From: JAVHYG01 sp040390025
Lineage (GTDB): Bacteria > Pseudomonadota > Gammaproteobacteria > Diplorickettsiales > Diplorickettsiaceae
Assembly (NCBI GenBank): GCA_040390025.1
Contig: JAZJZD010000013.1
Location: 1 to 46,962 of the forward strand
Direction of reading: 5' to 3'
Length of the DNA: 46,962 nucleotides
The notes under the pieces were generated by a model, which did not search any database, had not been told where the DNA came from, and saw nothing but the letters and a program-made list of their open reading frames with translations. Of this stretch, positions 8,701 through 16,390 are shown one piece after another (within the stretch, counting starts at the first letter, position 1; every line of letters starts with the position of its first letter). The translations under genes and the position numbers were made by a program.

Positions 8701-10874
8701 GGCTCATATTGAAAGGTGGAATAGATTCTATTGCTAGGTCAGAAGAGCAAAGACGGTTTGTAGTAAGAGAGCATGTTCTGGGAACAAAAGCGCTTTTTAC
8801 ATTGGAGCAACAAGTGACTCAGGTAAATTTTTATTGGGGTTATCGACCAGAGGAATCGGATCTTACCAACGCACTGATTTTTACCAGAGAAAGCGTAGCC
8901 TACTCCGTAAGAAGCAGGTTAAGTGTTAACTATCGTATTTACCAACGGTATCCTGACCATACAGTCCTCACAACATTTAGTCAAAGCTTACATATGGATG
9001 GATTTAGAGATATTACTGTGAACTATTATTGTCAAGGATATCAGGCCTGTTTGATTCTCCTAAAAAACGGTGTTTCATCTATAGAAACGAAATCGCACCT
9101 CCGTTTAGACTTAGAGTTTCGCAAAATTTTAGATAATGTAAAAATTAGCCCACGTAATCCTACGCTTTTAAAAAATGAAAACTATCGTGCCCGTTTGCGT
9201 CGTATTGGTATGGAAGTTAGGCTAAAGACAGGACAGGGTTTTCGAGCAGGCGTGCGTCAGGGTGCGCATTATGAGATTGGAGCCGGTGTAGTACATATTA
9301 TTAGCCAATGGCTTGCTAATCGAGGTTCGGAATCTAAAAATGTGGATGCAGAAACTCAGAAAGCACTCGCCCTATTAGCTAGAAAGGTTACATTTGAAGT
9401 TGGTGAAGAAAGAGGTGCAAGTGAGAGGCAAATGGAAATAGTATTGCATGTAACCAAACAGTGCATCGCTCGCGGAGAATGCTCAAACGCAGATCTGGTC
9501 ATTAAGGATGTTATGGATTCTATGTATAGGATACGATCAGATCTGATGATTGGTAATGGGTATATTTGGAAGAAAATCAAAGAATTTTTTACGAATATCG
9601 GTGTTTATCTATCAGATAAGTTTGATGATCTTAACAAATTTTTTAATCAAAGCATAAATTGGTCGCTTATTCATAGAAATCATCACCGTTGGGCTCCTCC
9701 AATTGGTTTATTTCCGTTGCGTAGAAGAACAGAGAAAAGAAACATAGTTACTTGGTATGAATCTCCTCTTTTAGTTCGACTGATTAGGGAAATTGAGGCT
9801 GGATTTGAAGCTTTAGACTATAATTTACAGCTGGATAGTTCCTTCACGGAAGAGGAGTTAGTAGGTTTTTTATATGATCTTTGGCAAGCCTTAGCAAGTC
9901 GCGGTATTACTGCTTCTTCTTCGCATGAATCTATTTTAAGCTTGCTTGAGAGTAGTGAATTTACTGAGCAAGCCTTCAATATATCGCTAGAAAATTCATT
10001 TTTTATAGAACCACCCTTCGTTGAGCTACCTGTAAATGCTAGCCAACCGGCTGGCTCTTCACGTCAAAAACGTGCCGTAAATGTAAAAGTCGAGCAAGAT
10101 ATACCGCAAACTCCCCATCGTGAGATGAAGCACTTGGAAATGCGGAGCCATATTTCCAAGTACAATGAGTATAGATATGAGATGGATGAGATAGAGGAAA
10201 AAGCGCAGGCTTATCTGGGTAAGTATGAACCTGTAGAACGCCGTATGAATAAGCGTAAAAATAAGTCATGGCTTCCTTCTTATTTTTTACCACAGATAAA
10301 TCAGTCAACTAGACATTCAAGTCGGCCAAACCGGCGTTTAACTAAGCAACAACCGATTCGAGAAGAAATAAGACAAGTTAATCGCAAAGAGGCATATAAG
10401 GTGGGCTCTCTAGATCGCAATCAGAGTTTTTATAATAGCGCTGGAAGTAGTTTGTACTTTAAGTCAGTGAAGCCCAAGCAATTAACCACTTACCAGCAAA
10501 GTGAAGTTGTGAATAATCAAGCGGCCAATATAAAAATGAATCAACACTTAGCTTTAACCAGTAAGCCAGTAGGTTTACCTACACTATTTAAAACAGTACA
10601 GAATAGACAGCAGAAGAAATATTTAGGCTGGGATACACGAAGGGCTATACTAAATAGTACACGAACAGACAACTACCGCTTTTATAGTCCGGTTAGAACA
10701 GGAATATCGTGTGTGACGGCAAGTAGCGATATACCGAGTACACTTTTTGTTTTAGATGTATGGATACGAAGTAAGACACAAAATCCATATCGCCCTCCTG
10801 TAGTGAAAAAAAGAGGGCGTTTGTATAAACGGGTAGAAAGACTGCTAGAAAAAACAAGGAAACCCGGTTTTTAG
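5760..10874 (+). CDS. Giant pentapeptide-repeat protein 1, candidate secreted effector or toxin
   Basis: A 1704-residue protein with a strong AAGGAAG ribosome site. Residues 1 to about 400 are predicted helical and are homologous to the N-terminus of the 31033-37914 protein. Shared anchors include YYQG, LLY..GKK followed by a long helix, an INGCYSR / AEGCFTR motif, and ISEEGRLKASEYL / LSEESGLLKEAQCL. Residues about 553-722, with further blocks at 765-797, 822-857 and 907-940, are pentapeptide-like (for example DFSKANLAGVDLSKFDMKNL). Two R-Q-K-R sites, at 952-955 and 1435-1438, resemble proprotein-convertase sites. The C-terminal ~250 residues are basic and rich in Asn, Gln and Ser. No catalytic motif, signal peptide or clear membrane segment was recognised. 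A Dot/Icm-exported role is inference from the nearby dot genes and the architecture. A palindromic repeat lies in frame at codons 1451-1470. Confidence 0.85.
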   Translation: MAKDPILAEKFFSNDPGNNQAIKNEETLDLLIKRKLYPNLSADMNPVYYQGSHALYELIAFIDKPEYTILQQELALTLEKIKSWGEHHDIEGTETLITFKQKLVTPSDSVTLLYADGKKFLETIAVLLEDAQISLQNRKTILTNLLADKELEKCINGCYSRIANAAAHLQESLEGNQNVQHWIRSFVTDKARKVATQRPFAMPDSYQGLLCKASDCSELQHGLHANNYLALEAKKHGFPIDNALDQGAIELGRGIAKDIKATIVARYITQLEKEITAKNLVNFLSDKLHENFQDVMSSDLDYTDKMDKIVNKLNILGEDPWFTSKKVGLNEIISEEGRLKASEYLKITVTERLIQRGLLNAESIQTLKLGSEALPYRRFSAAIELTWFLVDGERKPFLSMFEEERFYERNYFQPKYSRIVTSNSFSYSSFIRSTEDLLLVVKNSPKKEFESFLVWVSMGHAVSLIKTSDSPKLFVELLSSLADKNEKALFLRSCGDQFIHNRLSEGIFRADFTMQFPELKLDYVTDNSYFVARQEGLSITKALITELIGSGFINFNGFNFYEVRHLAYLDGISFSKLSLKDASFFQSMKFVLFDEAELTGTKFWRSLSYVSFENTDLRSTMFWTLVGAKYSSLSLQGALLSTQSFNNLRSAHVLDFTGADLRAVDFQQPNIKNRLQDLDFSKANLAGVDLSKFDMKNLKLLGANLANTNLRGSDLCVTDINAETNFKRSQLSLVSLVALYEKGIKIFDRCKIAIDSKTYKYPDPIIFHETSFKKAHFIGPAFKVNFIESDLTEAIFSPSVASLALADTEESVMHLSIQAKKSSLDKTTFRNVKFFEEVEFSASSLKNIVFNRVEMDSALLFVFYELGNRNFKGVNDLKGEIPKKLLPFPVLDAELNKQTFLHLYRKGLRDFRGSNLNSFYLGQVLIEQVISEIDLKLEGALYKPFALGCGLRQKRARGFTNTDATCAVYFLFQSKKNVDKRLILKGGIDSIARSEEQRRFVVREHVLGTKALFTLEQQVTQVNFYWGYRPEESDLTNALIFTRESVAYSVRSRLSVNYRIYQRYPDHTVLTTFSQSLHMDGFRDITVNYYCQGYQACLILLKNGVSSIETKSHLRLDLEFRKILDNVKISPRNPTLLKNENYRARLRRIGMEVRLKTGQGFRAGVRQGAHYEIGAGVVHIISQWLANRGSESKNVDAETQKALALLARKVTFEVGEERGASERQMEIVLHVTKQCIARGECSNADLVIKDVMDSMYRIRSDLMIGNGYIWKKIKEFFTNIGVYLSDKFDDLNKFFNQSINWSLIHRNHHRWAPPIGLFPLRRRTEKRNIVTWYESPLLVRLIREIEAGFEALDYNLQLDSSFTEEELVGFLYDLWQALASRGITASSSHESILSLLESSEFTEQAFNISLENSFFIEPPFVELPVNASQPAGSSRQKRAVNVKVEQDIPQTPHREMKHLEMRSHISKYNEYRYEMDEIEEKAQAYLGKYEPVERRMNKRKNKSWLPSYFLPQINQSTRHSSRPNRRLTKQQPIREEIRQVNRKEAYKVGSLDRNQSFYNSAGSSLYFKSVKPKQLTTYQQSEVVNNQAANIKMNQHLALTSKPVGLPTLFKTVQNRQQKKYLGWDTRRAILNSTRTDNYRFYSPVRTGISCVTASSDIPSTLFVLDVWIRSKTQNPYRPPVVKKRGRLYKRVERLLEKTRKPGF
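10109..10165 (+). repeat. Palindromic repeat element, copy A, in frame inside giant 1
   Basis: The segment contains CTTGGAAAT (10133-10141) and its inverted arm ATTTCCAAG (10152-10160). It aligns over roughly 50 bases, with most positions identical, to 44493-44546, including the flank CTCCNCATCGNGAGATGAAG. In giant 1 it is read as residues TPHREMKHLEMRSHISKYNE. The behaviour resembles Rickettsia palindromic elements, which can insert into coding genes in frame. Only two copies are visible here. Confidence 0.65.
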
Positions 10875-10902
10875 TTATGGCACATCCACAAATTAATAAG
10901 AA

Positions 10903-11889
10903 TTAAGCGTTTCCTAAAGGGAAGGCAATGACTTCATTAATCGTATTTTTTTTTGCCGCTAACATGATTAGACGATCAACTCCGAGTGCTACGCCGGCAC
11001 AATCAGGAAAGCCATGCGCTAATGCGGCTAACAGGTGTTCGTCAATAGGCACTGCAGCATAACCCATTTTTTCGCGCTGGGTTAAGTCGTTCATAAAGCG
11101 TTGTCGCTGCTCTTGGCTAGCGTTGAGCTCATGGAAACCATTAGCTAACTCAAGTCCTTGTACATAAACCTCAAAGCGTTCAGCAAGTGGCGGATTTCCT
11201 GGACGTATTTTTGCTAAAGCTGCTTGTGAAGCCGGAAAATCATAAATAAATACCGGATAGTCCGGTAATTTTGGTTCAATACAGTGTGTCATCAGTAGGT
11301 TTAGCCAATCATCTCGTTCCATGGTAGATAAATGGTCTGTGGTGACGTTACAACGCTGAGCAGCCAGTTTTAATACATCAAGGGAAGCATGATGCGGGTC
11401 GATATTAAGAAAGTTTTTAAAAAGTTCAAAATAAGTAAAACGTTGTGCCGATTTATAATCAAGTAGTGTCGCTAGTAGTTCTTCCATCTCATCCATCAGA
11501 TCGTGATGGTTAAAACCCGGCCGATACCATTCTAACATCGTAAATTCTGGGTTATGTACACGACCAGATTCACCTTGATTACGAAAGGCTTTACAGATTT
11601 GATAAATAGGCCCGCTGTCAGCGGCTAATAAACGCTTCATTGCAAATTCAGGCGAGGTTTGCAGATAGAGTGTTTTTTTATGATGAGGGTTTGCAAAATA
11701 ATATTCAGTTTGAAAGCTATGTAAATGTTTGTCGGTTACTGTCGCTTGCGAAAGTAAGGGTGTTTCGACTTCTAAGATGTGTTTTTTTGCAAAAAACTGG
11801 CGTATACGCGCTAAAATGTTGGCACGTAAATGTAATAATTCAAGTGATGCGCTAGGTTGCCAAGCGCTATTAAATTCCTGCATTTTCAT
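10903..11889 (-). CDS. epmA: EF-P (R)-beta-lysine ligase
   Basis: EpmA (PoxA, GenX, YjeA) is a truncated class II lysyl-tRNA-synthetase-like enzyme. It attaches (R)-beta-lysine to a conserved lysine of elongation factor P, which helps ribosomes through polyproline stretches. The 328-residue product lacks a tRNA anticodon domain. It keeps the class II motifs: FRNQGESGRVHNPEFTMLEWYR (motif 2 region) and GVALGVDRLIML near the C-terminus (motif 3). The start at 11889 overlaps the end of dotB by about 20 bases, and an alternative ATG lies at 11883. It is therefore likely cotranscribed with dotDCB. It is convergent with giant 1, with a gap of only 28 bases. Confidence 0.93.
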   Translation of the reverse strand: MKMQEFNSAWQPSASLELLHLRANILARIRQFFAKKHILEVETPLLSQATVTDKHLHSFQTEYYFANPHHKKTLYLQTSPEFAMKRLLAADSGPIYQICKAFRNQGESGRVHNPEFTMLEWYRPGFNHHDLMDEMEELLATLLDYKSAQRFTYFELFKNFLNIDPHHASLDVLKLAAQRCNVTTDHLSTMERDDWLNLLMTHCIEPKLPDYPVFIYDFPASQAALAKIRPGNPPLAERFEVYVQGLELANGFHELNASQEQRQRFMNDLTQREKMGYAAVPIDEHLLAALAHGFPDCAGVALGVDRLIMLAAKKNTINEVIAFPLGNA

Positions 11890-13006
11890 CGGCTCGTTGG
11901 TCAGTCATAATTAAGCGTTTATATTCTCGTTCAGTGATAAGGCCCGCATCAAATTTGCGTTTTGCATCTAAGGACATGGGTTGCCCATGGTCTTTGAGTA
12001 AACGCCGTGTGATGGCACTGATATTTTCAAGTTTGGAGTCGAGTAGTTGGTCACGTAATTTTTCGTCAAAGATTAAAAATTCACGTAAAGCGACGCGTTT
12101 TCCATCGATAGTTGGAACCAATTGCTGCCAAATAACCACACGAATGGTTTCGATGATATCAATCATGCGACCATGTGCTTCGTCAGCAGGAAACGAATTA
12201 ACTAATCGTCGTAATGTTTCAGCAACCCCATTACTATGCAGTGTGGTATATACCGGATGTCCCGTTAATGCGGCCTCGATAGCCGCACCTATTGTTTCGG
12301 GGTCACGTGCTTCACCGACTAAGATAAGGCGAGGTTTACGACGTAGTGCATTACGTACGCCCGCCGCAAAAGAAGGTAAATGCCTTGGAATTTCAGATTG
12401 GCTGACAACAGCACTTGGCATATCGATAGCGTCATAAACAAATTCGATAGGCGCTTCATAGGTGAGAATCTTACGATGGCTATCTTCTTTTTCGGCAAGA
12501 TCACGAATAATAGCGGCTAATAGCGTACTTTTTCCCGAGCCCGTTGAGCCTGTGACGTAAACGATTCCTTGCGGCGGTGCTAAGGTATTAACCAGCTCAG
12601 GTTCTAAATTAAGTTCGGATAATCTTGGTGGCGTACTGGGAATTGTTCGAAAGGTGATTTGAATGGCATCATGACCTTCTACTAAACAGCCTGTGGCATT
12701 GACTCGAAAGCGATAACGTTCATTGCGATTAGGACGAAATTCATAATGCGTATCGATATCAACACCACTTAGGATTTGCGCACTGCCATTAGGCCCATAG
12801 ATAAGATTTAATATTTCAGAAATTTCTGTATTGGAAAGCTTGCGTCGTGTGACGTTAAGTAAACGACCGTAGACTTCAGCAAAAACAGGTTCGCCGGTTT
12901 GTAGCGTAATATCGGATGCCGATAATTTTTGGCAATGAATTAATAATTCGGCTAGGCAAGCGGGTGTGAAGCGTACCGGCTCATTGGGTAGTAGATGCGA
13001 CATCAT
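11870..13006 (-). CDS. dotB: Dot/Icm type IVB secretion ATPase DotB
   Basis: DotB is a hexameric PilT/VirB11-like cytoplasmic ATPase that powers Dot/Icm secretion with DotO. The Walker A motif GSTGSGKST lies at residues 153-161. Next come the Asp-box region LTYEAPIEFVYD, the Walker B-type segment RKPRLILVGEARDPET, and the His-box GHPVYTTLHSNGV. I place the start at the ATG at 13006 (or the adjacent ATG at 13003). This gives about 378 residues, as in Legionella DotB. An in-frame upstream extension to 13135 is read through dotC coding sequence and is unlikely to be translated. The 5' end overlaps dotC by about 26 bases, implying translational coupling. The gene appears intact. Confidence 0.95.
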   Translation of the reverse strand: MMSHLLPNEPVRFTPACLAELLIHCQKLSASDITLQTGEPVFAEVYGRLLNVTRRKLSNTEISEILNLIYGPNGSAQILSGVDIDTHYEFRPNRNERYRFRVNATGCLVEGHDAIQITFRTIPSTPPRLSELNLEPELVNTLAPPQGIVYVTGSTGSGKSTLLAAIIRDLAEKEDSHRKILTYEAPIEFVYDAIDMPSAVVSQSEIPRHLPSFAAGVRNALRRKPRLILVGEARDPETIGAAIEAALTGHPVYTTLHSNGVAETLRRLVNSFPADEAHGRMIDIIETIRVVIWQQLVPTIDGKRVALREFLIFDEKLRDQLLDSKLENISAITRRLLKDHGQPMSLDAKRKFDAGLITEREYKRLIMTDQRADENAGI

Positions 13007-13826
13007 GCGTGACAACAGGGTTCCAACGATTGGCGTTGGGTTGTAATTTGGGTAACGAGGTGATTCGGTAGATCTGATCATTGATATGTATATCAGAACT
13101 GTCGCCGGTAACACCAAGATTTGTATATGCCACAAAGGGCTTGCTGACCATGCCTTTTAATAGTAAGGAACGGTATAACACCATACCGGTATAATCTCGG
13201 GTTAAGCGCGCTAGATTATCACTAAAAATATTATCGGCTTGAGTAATTCCGTCTTGCCAGCCCATGGTTGCATATTTTCGCCAAACAATACGTTCTTCTG
13301 GTGTTTTCGGTAAGAATGCGGGTAAGGGCATTTCTGGTGCTTTATAATCCATCCACAGGTAGTTATGCCATTGCGGAGGGGCTGTTGTAAAATGTGCTTG
13401 GCTAGCAATTTGGTAAACGCGATCATCGATACGTAAGGTTTGTGGATCCGCTAAATTTAATGAACTATTGCCTTGAACTAATACAGGCGGAACTACATTA
13501 TGATCCAGTAACATTAAATTAAAATTGAAGATATGATCTAAGTAGCTTGAGTTTTTTGTTAATACTTGATTGATATCTTTTGAACGCCAAGCAAGTCCTG
13601 CTTGAGCGCCAATACTCATAGCAATATCCTGTAAGGCTTGTGAATGTACCTTATTCATTTCTTTTTTTGCAGGAATTGCTTTGGCATGGAGGTTTTGTAA
13701 TTGATTTAAATTATCGAGATTGCCTACCGTTTTGTAATTAGGCGCAGGCGTACTACAAGCACTAAGGCAAATTAAGCATGAAAAACTAAAAAAATAAGCA
13801 AAATTTTTAAAGTTAGTTTTTAGCAT
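12981..13826 (-). CDS. dotC: Dot/Icm outer-membrane lipoprotein DotC
   Basis: DotC is an outer-membrane lipoprotein of the Dot/Icm core complex, where it works with DotD and DotH. The sequence begins MLKTNFKNFAYFFSFSC and has a lipobox LICLSAC, so the mature protein would start at that Cys after signal peptidase II cleavage. Family-type segments include SIGAQAGLAWRSKDIN, PPVLVQG and the aromatic stretch WHNYLWMDYKAPEMP. The ATG at 13826 overlaps the last codons of dotD by 14 bases. An upstream ATG at 13838 would add four residues. At 281 residues it is near the expected length of about 300. The downstream overlap with dotB supports a single dotDCB transcript. Confidence 0.93.
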   Translation of the reverse strand: MLKTNFKNFAYFFSFSCLICLSACSTPAPNYKTVGNLDNLNQLQNLHAKAIPAKKEMNKVHSQALQDIAMSIGAQAGLAWRSKDINQVLTKNSSYLDHIFNFNLMLLDHNVVPPVLVQGNSSLNLADPQTLRIDDRVYQIASQAHFTTAPPQWHNYLWMDYKAPEMPLPAFLPKTPEERIVWRKYATMGWQDGITQADNIFSDNLARLTRDYTGMVLYRSLLLKGMVSKPFVAYTNLGVTGDSSDIHINDQIYRITSLPKLQPNANRWNPVVTHDVASTTQ

Positions 13827-14298
13827 AGCGTAGTTCAATGGTATGAATGCCCGGATATACCGCTATGTTAGCTTTTATTCCGGCTTGAAGATCAGCATTG
13901 CGTACAATGTCAGCGAGTGGCGTATTTTGCGACGTAATAGTGACTAATATTGGAATAGCGGGATGACGCCCTAGGATACATAACCGATAATTTGCGAGTT
14001 TAGCAATTCGTTCGAGTAATGGTTCAATAGGACCCGACCAATCAACCGAGGCGATTATTTTATCTAAACCGGATGATGTTGGGTAAGGAAGCGGTTTAAC
14101 AGGAGGAGTAGATGCCTTTTCAATGGTTTTAAGTTCATTTAGGGATTGACTGACCGAGCGTGCTGCTTCGGCAAGCTTAATCGCCGCATCGTCGGATTTA
14201 GGATTAATGTTAGGCGTAATAGAGTTGGGTAAATTCTGTGAGGTGGTAGCACAGCCCGCTAATAAACTTAAGATAAACGCCGTTATTATTTTTTTCAT
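13813..14298 (-). CDS. dotD: Dot/Icm outer-membrane lipoprotein DotD
   Basis: DotD is a small lipoprotein that, with DotC, places DotH in the outer membrane of the Dot/Icm core. The 161-residue product has a short signal peptide (MKKIITAFILSLLAGC) with lipobox LLAGC at residue 16. Its C-terminal domain is like the secretin N-domain fold known for DotD (SVDWSGPIEPLLERIAKL, then NTPLADIVRNADLQAG). It is the first gene of the dotD-dotC-dotB-epmA run. The gap of about 60 bases to rsmD upstream could carry the promoter, or the genes may be read through from rsmD. Confidence 0.92.
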   Translation of the reverse strand: MKKIITAFILSLLAGCATTSQNLPNSITPNINPKSDDAAIKLAEAARSVSQSLNELKTIEKASTPPVKPLPYPTSSGLDKIIASVDWSGPIEPLLERIAKLANYRLCILGRHPAIPILVTITSQNTPLADIVRNADLQAGIKANIAVYPGIHTIELRYAKN

Positions 14299-14361
14299 AT
14301 TATCTTATTTTAGATAAACTTTTTACACCTTCGTGCATTGAAGCAAGAAGGTTATCTAAAG

Positions 14362-14955
14362 TCAAGTCGTGGTTTTGACCAATGTATATTTAACTTGGCC
14401 GGCTATTTTACAACGGCTTACCTCCCAATTTTCAGGTAAGGTAAGTTTTTCTAATGAGGATTCTGCTTCAATATAAATAGTACTTTTCGGTAGAAGTAGG
14501 TTTTCTTTTATTAGCCAGTCACAAACGGGTGCAATGAGGTTTTTATGGAAAGGAGGATCCAGAAATACGACATTAAATACCGGATTTTGTGCTGTAAAGA
14601 AATGCACATTTTTGAATGGAAAGCGTTGGTGATAAACCTGTGTTTTATCTTCAATCGCTAATTGCTTGATCTGGGTTTTTAGATAGTGCACAAGGGGTAG
14701 CGATTGCTCAATAAAAGTAACGGATTTAGCGCCGCGAGAAAGTGCTTCAAAGCCTAATGCGCCACTACCTGCAAATAAATCTAAACAGCAGGCATCCGCT
14801 AAAATTGGATCTAGCCAATTAAATAAGGTTTCTCGGATACAGTTGGGGGTGGGGCGTAAACCGGGTATCGCTGGAAAATTTAATTTTCGGCCGCGCCATT
14901 TACCGCCGATGATCCTTATCTGTCCTTTGAGACTGGGTAATTTGCTTGATTTCAT
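14362..14955 (-). CDS. rsmD: 16S rRNA (guanine966-N2)-methyltransferase
   Basis: RsmD methylates N2 of G966 in 16S rRNA during small-subunit assembly. The 197-residue protein shows the family start GQIRIIGGKWRGRKLNFP followed by GLRPTPNCIRETLFNWL. It has the SAM motif CLDLFAGSGALGFEALSRGA and the catalytic DPPF in VVFLDPPFHKN. Length and motif order are standard. It is divergent from ftsY, an arrangement common in gammaproteobacteria, and the gap of about 140 bases contains a small inverted repeat. The dotDCB genes follow on the same strand after a short gap. Confidence 0.96.
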   Translation of the reverse strand: MKSSKLPSLKGQIRIIGGKWRGRKLNFPAIPGLRPTPNCIRETLFNWLDPILADACCLDLFAGSGALGFEALSRGAKSVTFIEQSLPLVHYLKTQIKQLAIEDKTQVYHQRFPFKNVHFFTAQNPVFNVVFLDPPFHKNLIAPVCDWLIKENLLLPKSTIYIEAESSLEKLTLPENWEVSRCKIAGQVKYTLVKTTT

Positions 14956-14988
14956 TGTTGAACGTCTTGAGATTTTTAATAGTGTCTA

Positions 14989-15016
14989 TGGCGAGCTCAC
15001 GCAGTGAGCGTGGCCA
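14989..15016. repeat. Intergenic inverted repeat, copy 1 (ATGGCGAGC...GAGCGTGG)
   Basis: GCTCAC (14995-15000) and GTGAGC (15004-15009) form a tight hairpin within a TGGC...GCCA frame. The reverse complement of 45380-45410 has the same outer arms, ATGGCGAGC and GAGCGTGG, around a different centre. The two look like diverged copies of one dispersed intergenic element. The element lies between rsmD and ftsY. Confidence 0.5.
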
Positions 15017-15097
15017 TCCAGTTACATAACGTTATATTATAGTTTGTTGCTTTAAGTTGATAGAGTTATTTATTACCTATAAGAGGTTTCATAGTAG

Positions 15098-16081
15098 ATG
15101 TTTAATTTTTTAAAAAGAAAAGAGGTTAAAGCAGTTTCTGAGAAGGCTCCAGAGACAAAAAAAACTGCTTTTTTGGGTCGTTTAAAGGAAAGTCTACAAA
15201 AGACACGCCATCAATTAGTTGAAGGCCTTGCGAGTCTTGTTTTAGGAAAAAAAACAGTCGATGCCGATTTAATTGAAGAAATAGAAAATTTATTGCTAAG
15301 TTCTGATGTGGGCGTTGCGGTAACAGAAGAAATCATTGATGAATTAACGAGTAAACTACAACGTAAACAATTAGCGGATGGAAATGCAGTCTGGGAAGTA
15401 TTACAACAGCATTTAACCGCATTGTTAAATGCTTGCGAAAAACCTTTAGAAATAACATCCGTGCGTAAGCCTTTTGTTATTTTGGTCGTTGGAGTTAATG
15501 GCGTCGGCAAAACAACTACGATTGGAAAGTTGGCGCACTTATTAAAAAAACAAGGAAAACAAGTTATGTTAGCCGCAGGCGATACTTTTCGTGCTGCTGC
15601 AACCGAACAATTGGCGATATGGGCTGAACGTAACCACCTGCCTCTTATCGCACAACATCAAGGGGCGGATAGTGCTTCTGTTATCTATGATGCGTTACAA
15701 GCGGCTAAAGCTCGTCATATGGATGTATTGATCGCGGATACAGCCGGTCGCCTACATACAAAAGCTAATTTGATGGCAGAGTTGCAAAAAGTAAAAAAGG
15801 TCCTTGCTAAATTAGATGCGACAGCACCACATGAAATCTTATTAATCCTGGATGCAAGTATTGGGCAAAACTCCTTGGCTCAAGCAGAAATATTTCATAA
15901 GGCCATTGGCTTAACGGGCGTTGTATTGACTAAATTAGATGGAACTGCAAAAGGAGGCATGATCTTTTCAATTGCTAAAAAGCTGGCTTTACCTATTCGT
16001 TTCATAGGGCTGGGGGAAGGCATCGACGATTTACGCGTTTTTTCAGCAAAAGATTTTATTCATGCCTTGCTTAAATCCTGA
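15098..16081 (+). CDS. ftsY: Signal recognition particle receptor FtsY
   Basis: FtsY is the SRP receptor GTPase that docks ribosome-nascent chain-SRP complexes at the inner membrane. The 327-residue protein has a short charged A domain, then the helical N domain (LIEEIENLLLSSDVGV). The G domain follows with G1 GVNGVGKTTTIGKLA, the insertion-box segment AAGDTFRAAATEQL, G3 DTAGRLHTK, G4 TKLDGTAKGG and the C-terminal GLGEGIDDLRVF. The A domain is short compared with E. coli FtsY, as is usual outside the enterics. The gene is divergent from rsmD. No ftsE or ftsX follows within this window. Confidence 0.97.
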   Translation: MFNFLKRKEVKAVSEKAPETKKTAFLGRLKESLQKTRHQLVEGLASLVLGKKTVDADLIEEIENLLLSSDVGVAVTEEIIDELTSKLQRKQLADGNAVWEVLQQHLTALLNACEKPLEITSVRKPFVILVVGVNGVGKTTTIGKLAHLLKKQGKQVMLAAGDTFRAAATEQLAIWAERNHLPLIAQHQGADSASVIYDALQAAKARHMDVLIADTAGRLHTKANLMAELQKVKKVLAKLDATAPHEILLILDASIGQNSLAQAEIFHKAIGLTGVVLTKLDGTAKGGMIFSIAKKLALPIRFIGLGEGIDDLRVFSAKDFIHALLKS

Positions 16082-16390
16082 ACAACAAAGTAAAGATTTT
16101 TAGTTATCAGCGATTTTAATAAGCTACATTTCTATAAAAAATGTTATTTGCTTTTGCTAAATTATTTATGATTTTTTTCAATCGATTTTTATTTAAAAAT
16201 AGTAGATAAAAATAACCAATACTTGTCTTTATAAGATAAAATATGCTAGGGTAATTTATCTTGGTGTATAAGAATTTATTTTAAAAAATAGTTTTATCGA
16301 TTGCAGGTAAATATACGGAAATTTACCCAGTATAAAAATTTATAAAATAATTTTTAACTCGTGTTTTAAAAGAAAAAAAGGAGATTTTTT
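16082..16390. other. AT-rich intergenic region upstream of the metzincin-like pair
   Basis: About 309 bases with no gene that I can support. The region is very AT-rich, with runs of A and T. It probably holds the promoter for the tandem pair at 16391-21386; a candidate -10-like TATGCT lies near 16240, but I cannot assign a firm -35. The AAAGGAGATTTTTT ribosome site for the next gene is at its end. Confidence 0.35.

Noticed and set aside
9356..10308. Minus-strand ORFs inside giant 1
   Set aside because: They lie fully within a continuous 1704-codon gene and show no ribosome sites or family motifs.
13007..13135. 43-codon N-terminal extension of dotB
   Set aside because: It is read through the dotC coding region in another frame; the internal ATG at 13006 gives the family-typical length.
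16082..16390. PmrA-type regulatory box upstream of the metzincin-like pair
   Set aside because: Several TTAA-type hexamers occur but no direct repeat with the required spacing; expected by chance in such AT-rich DNA.
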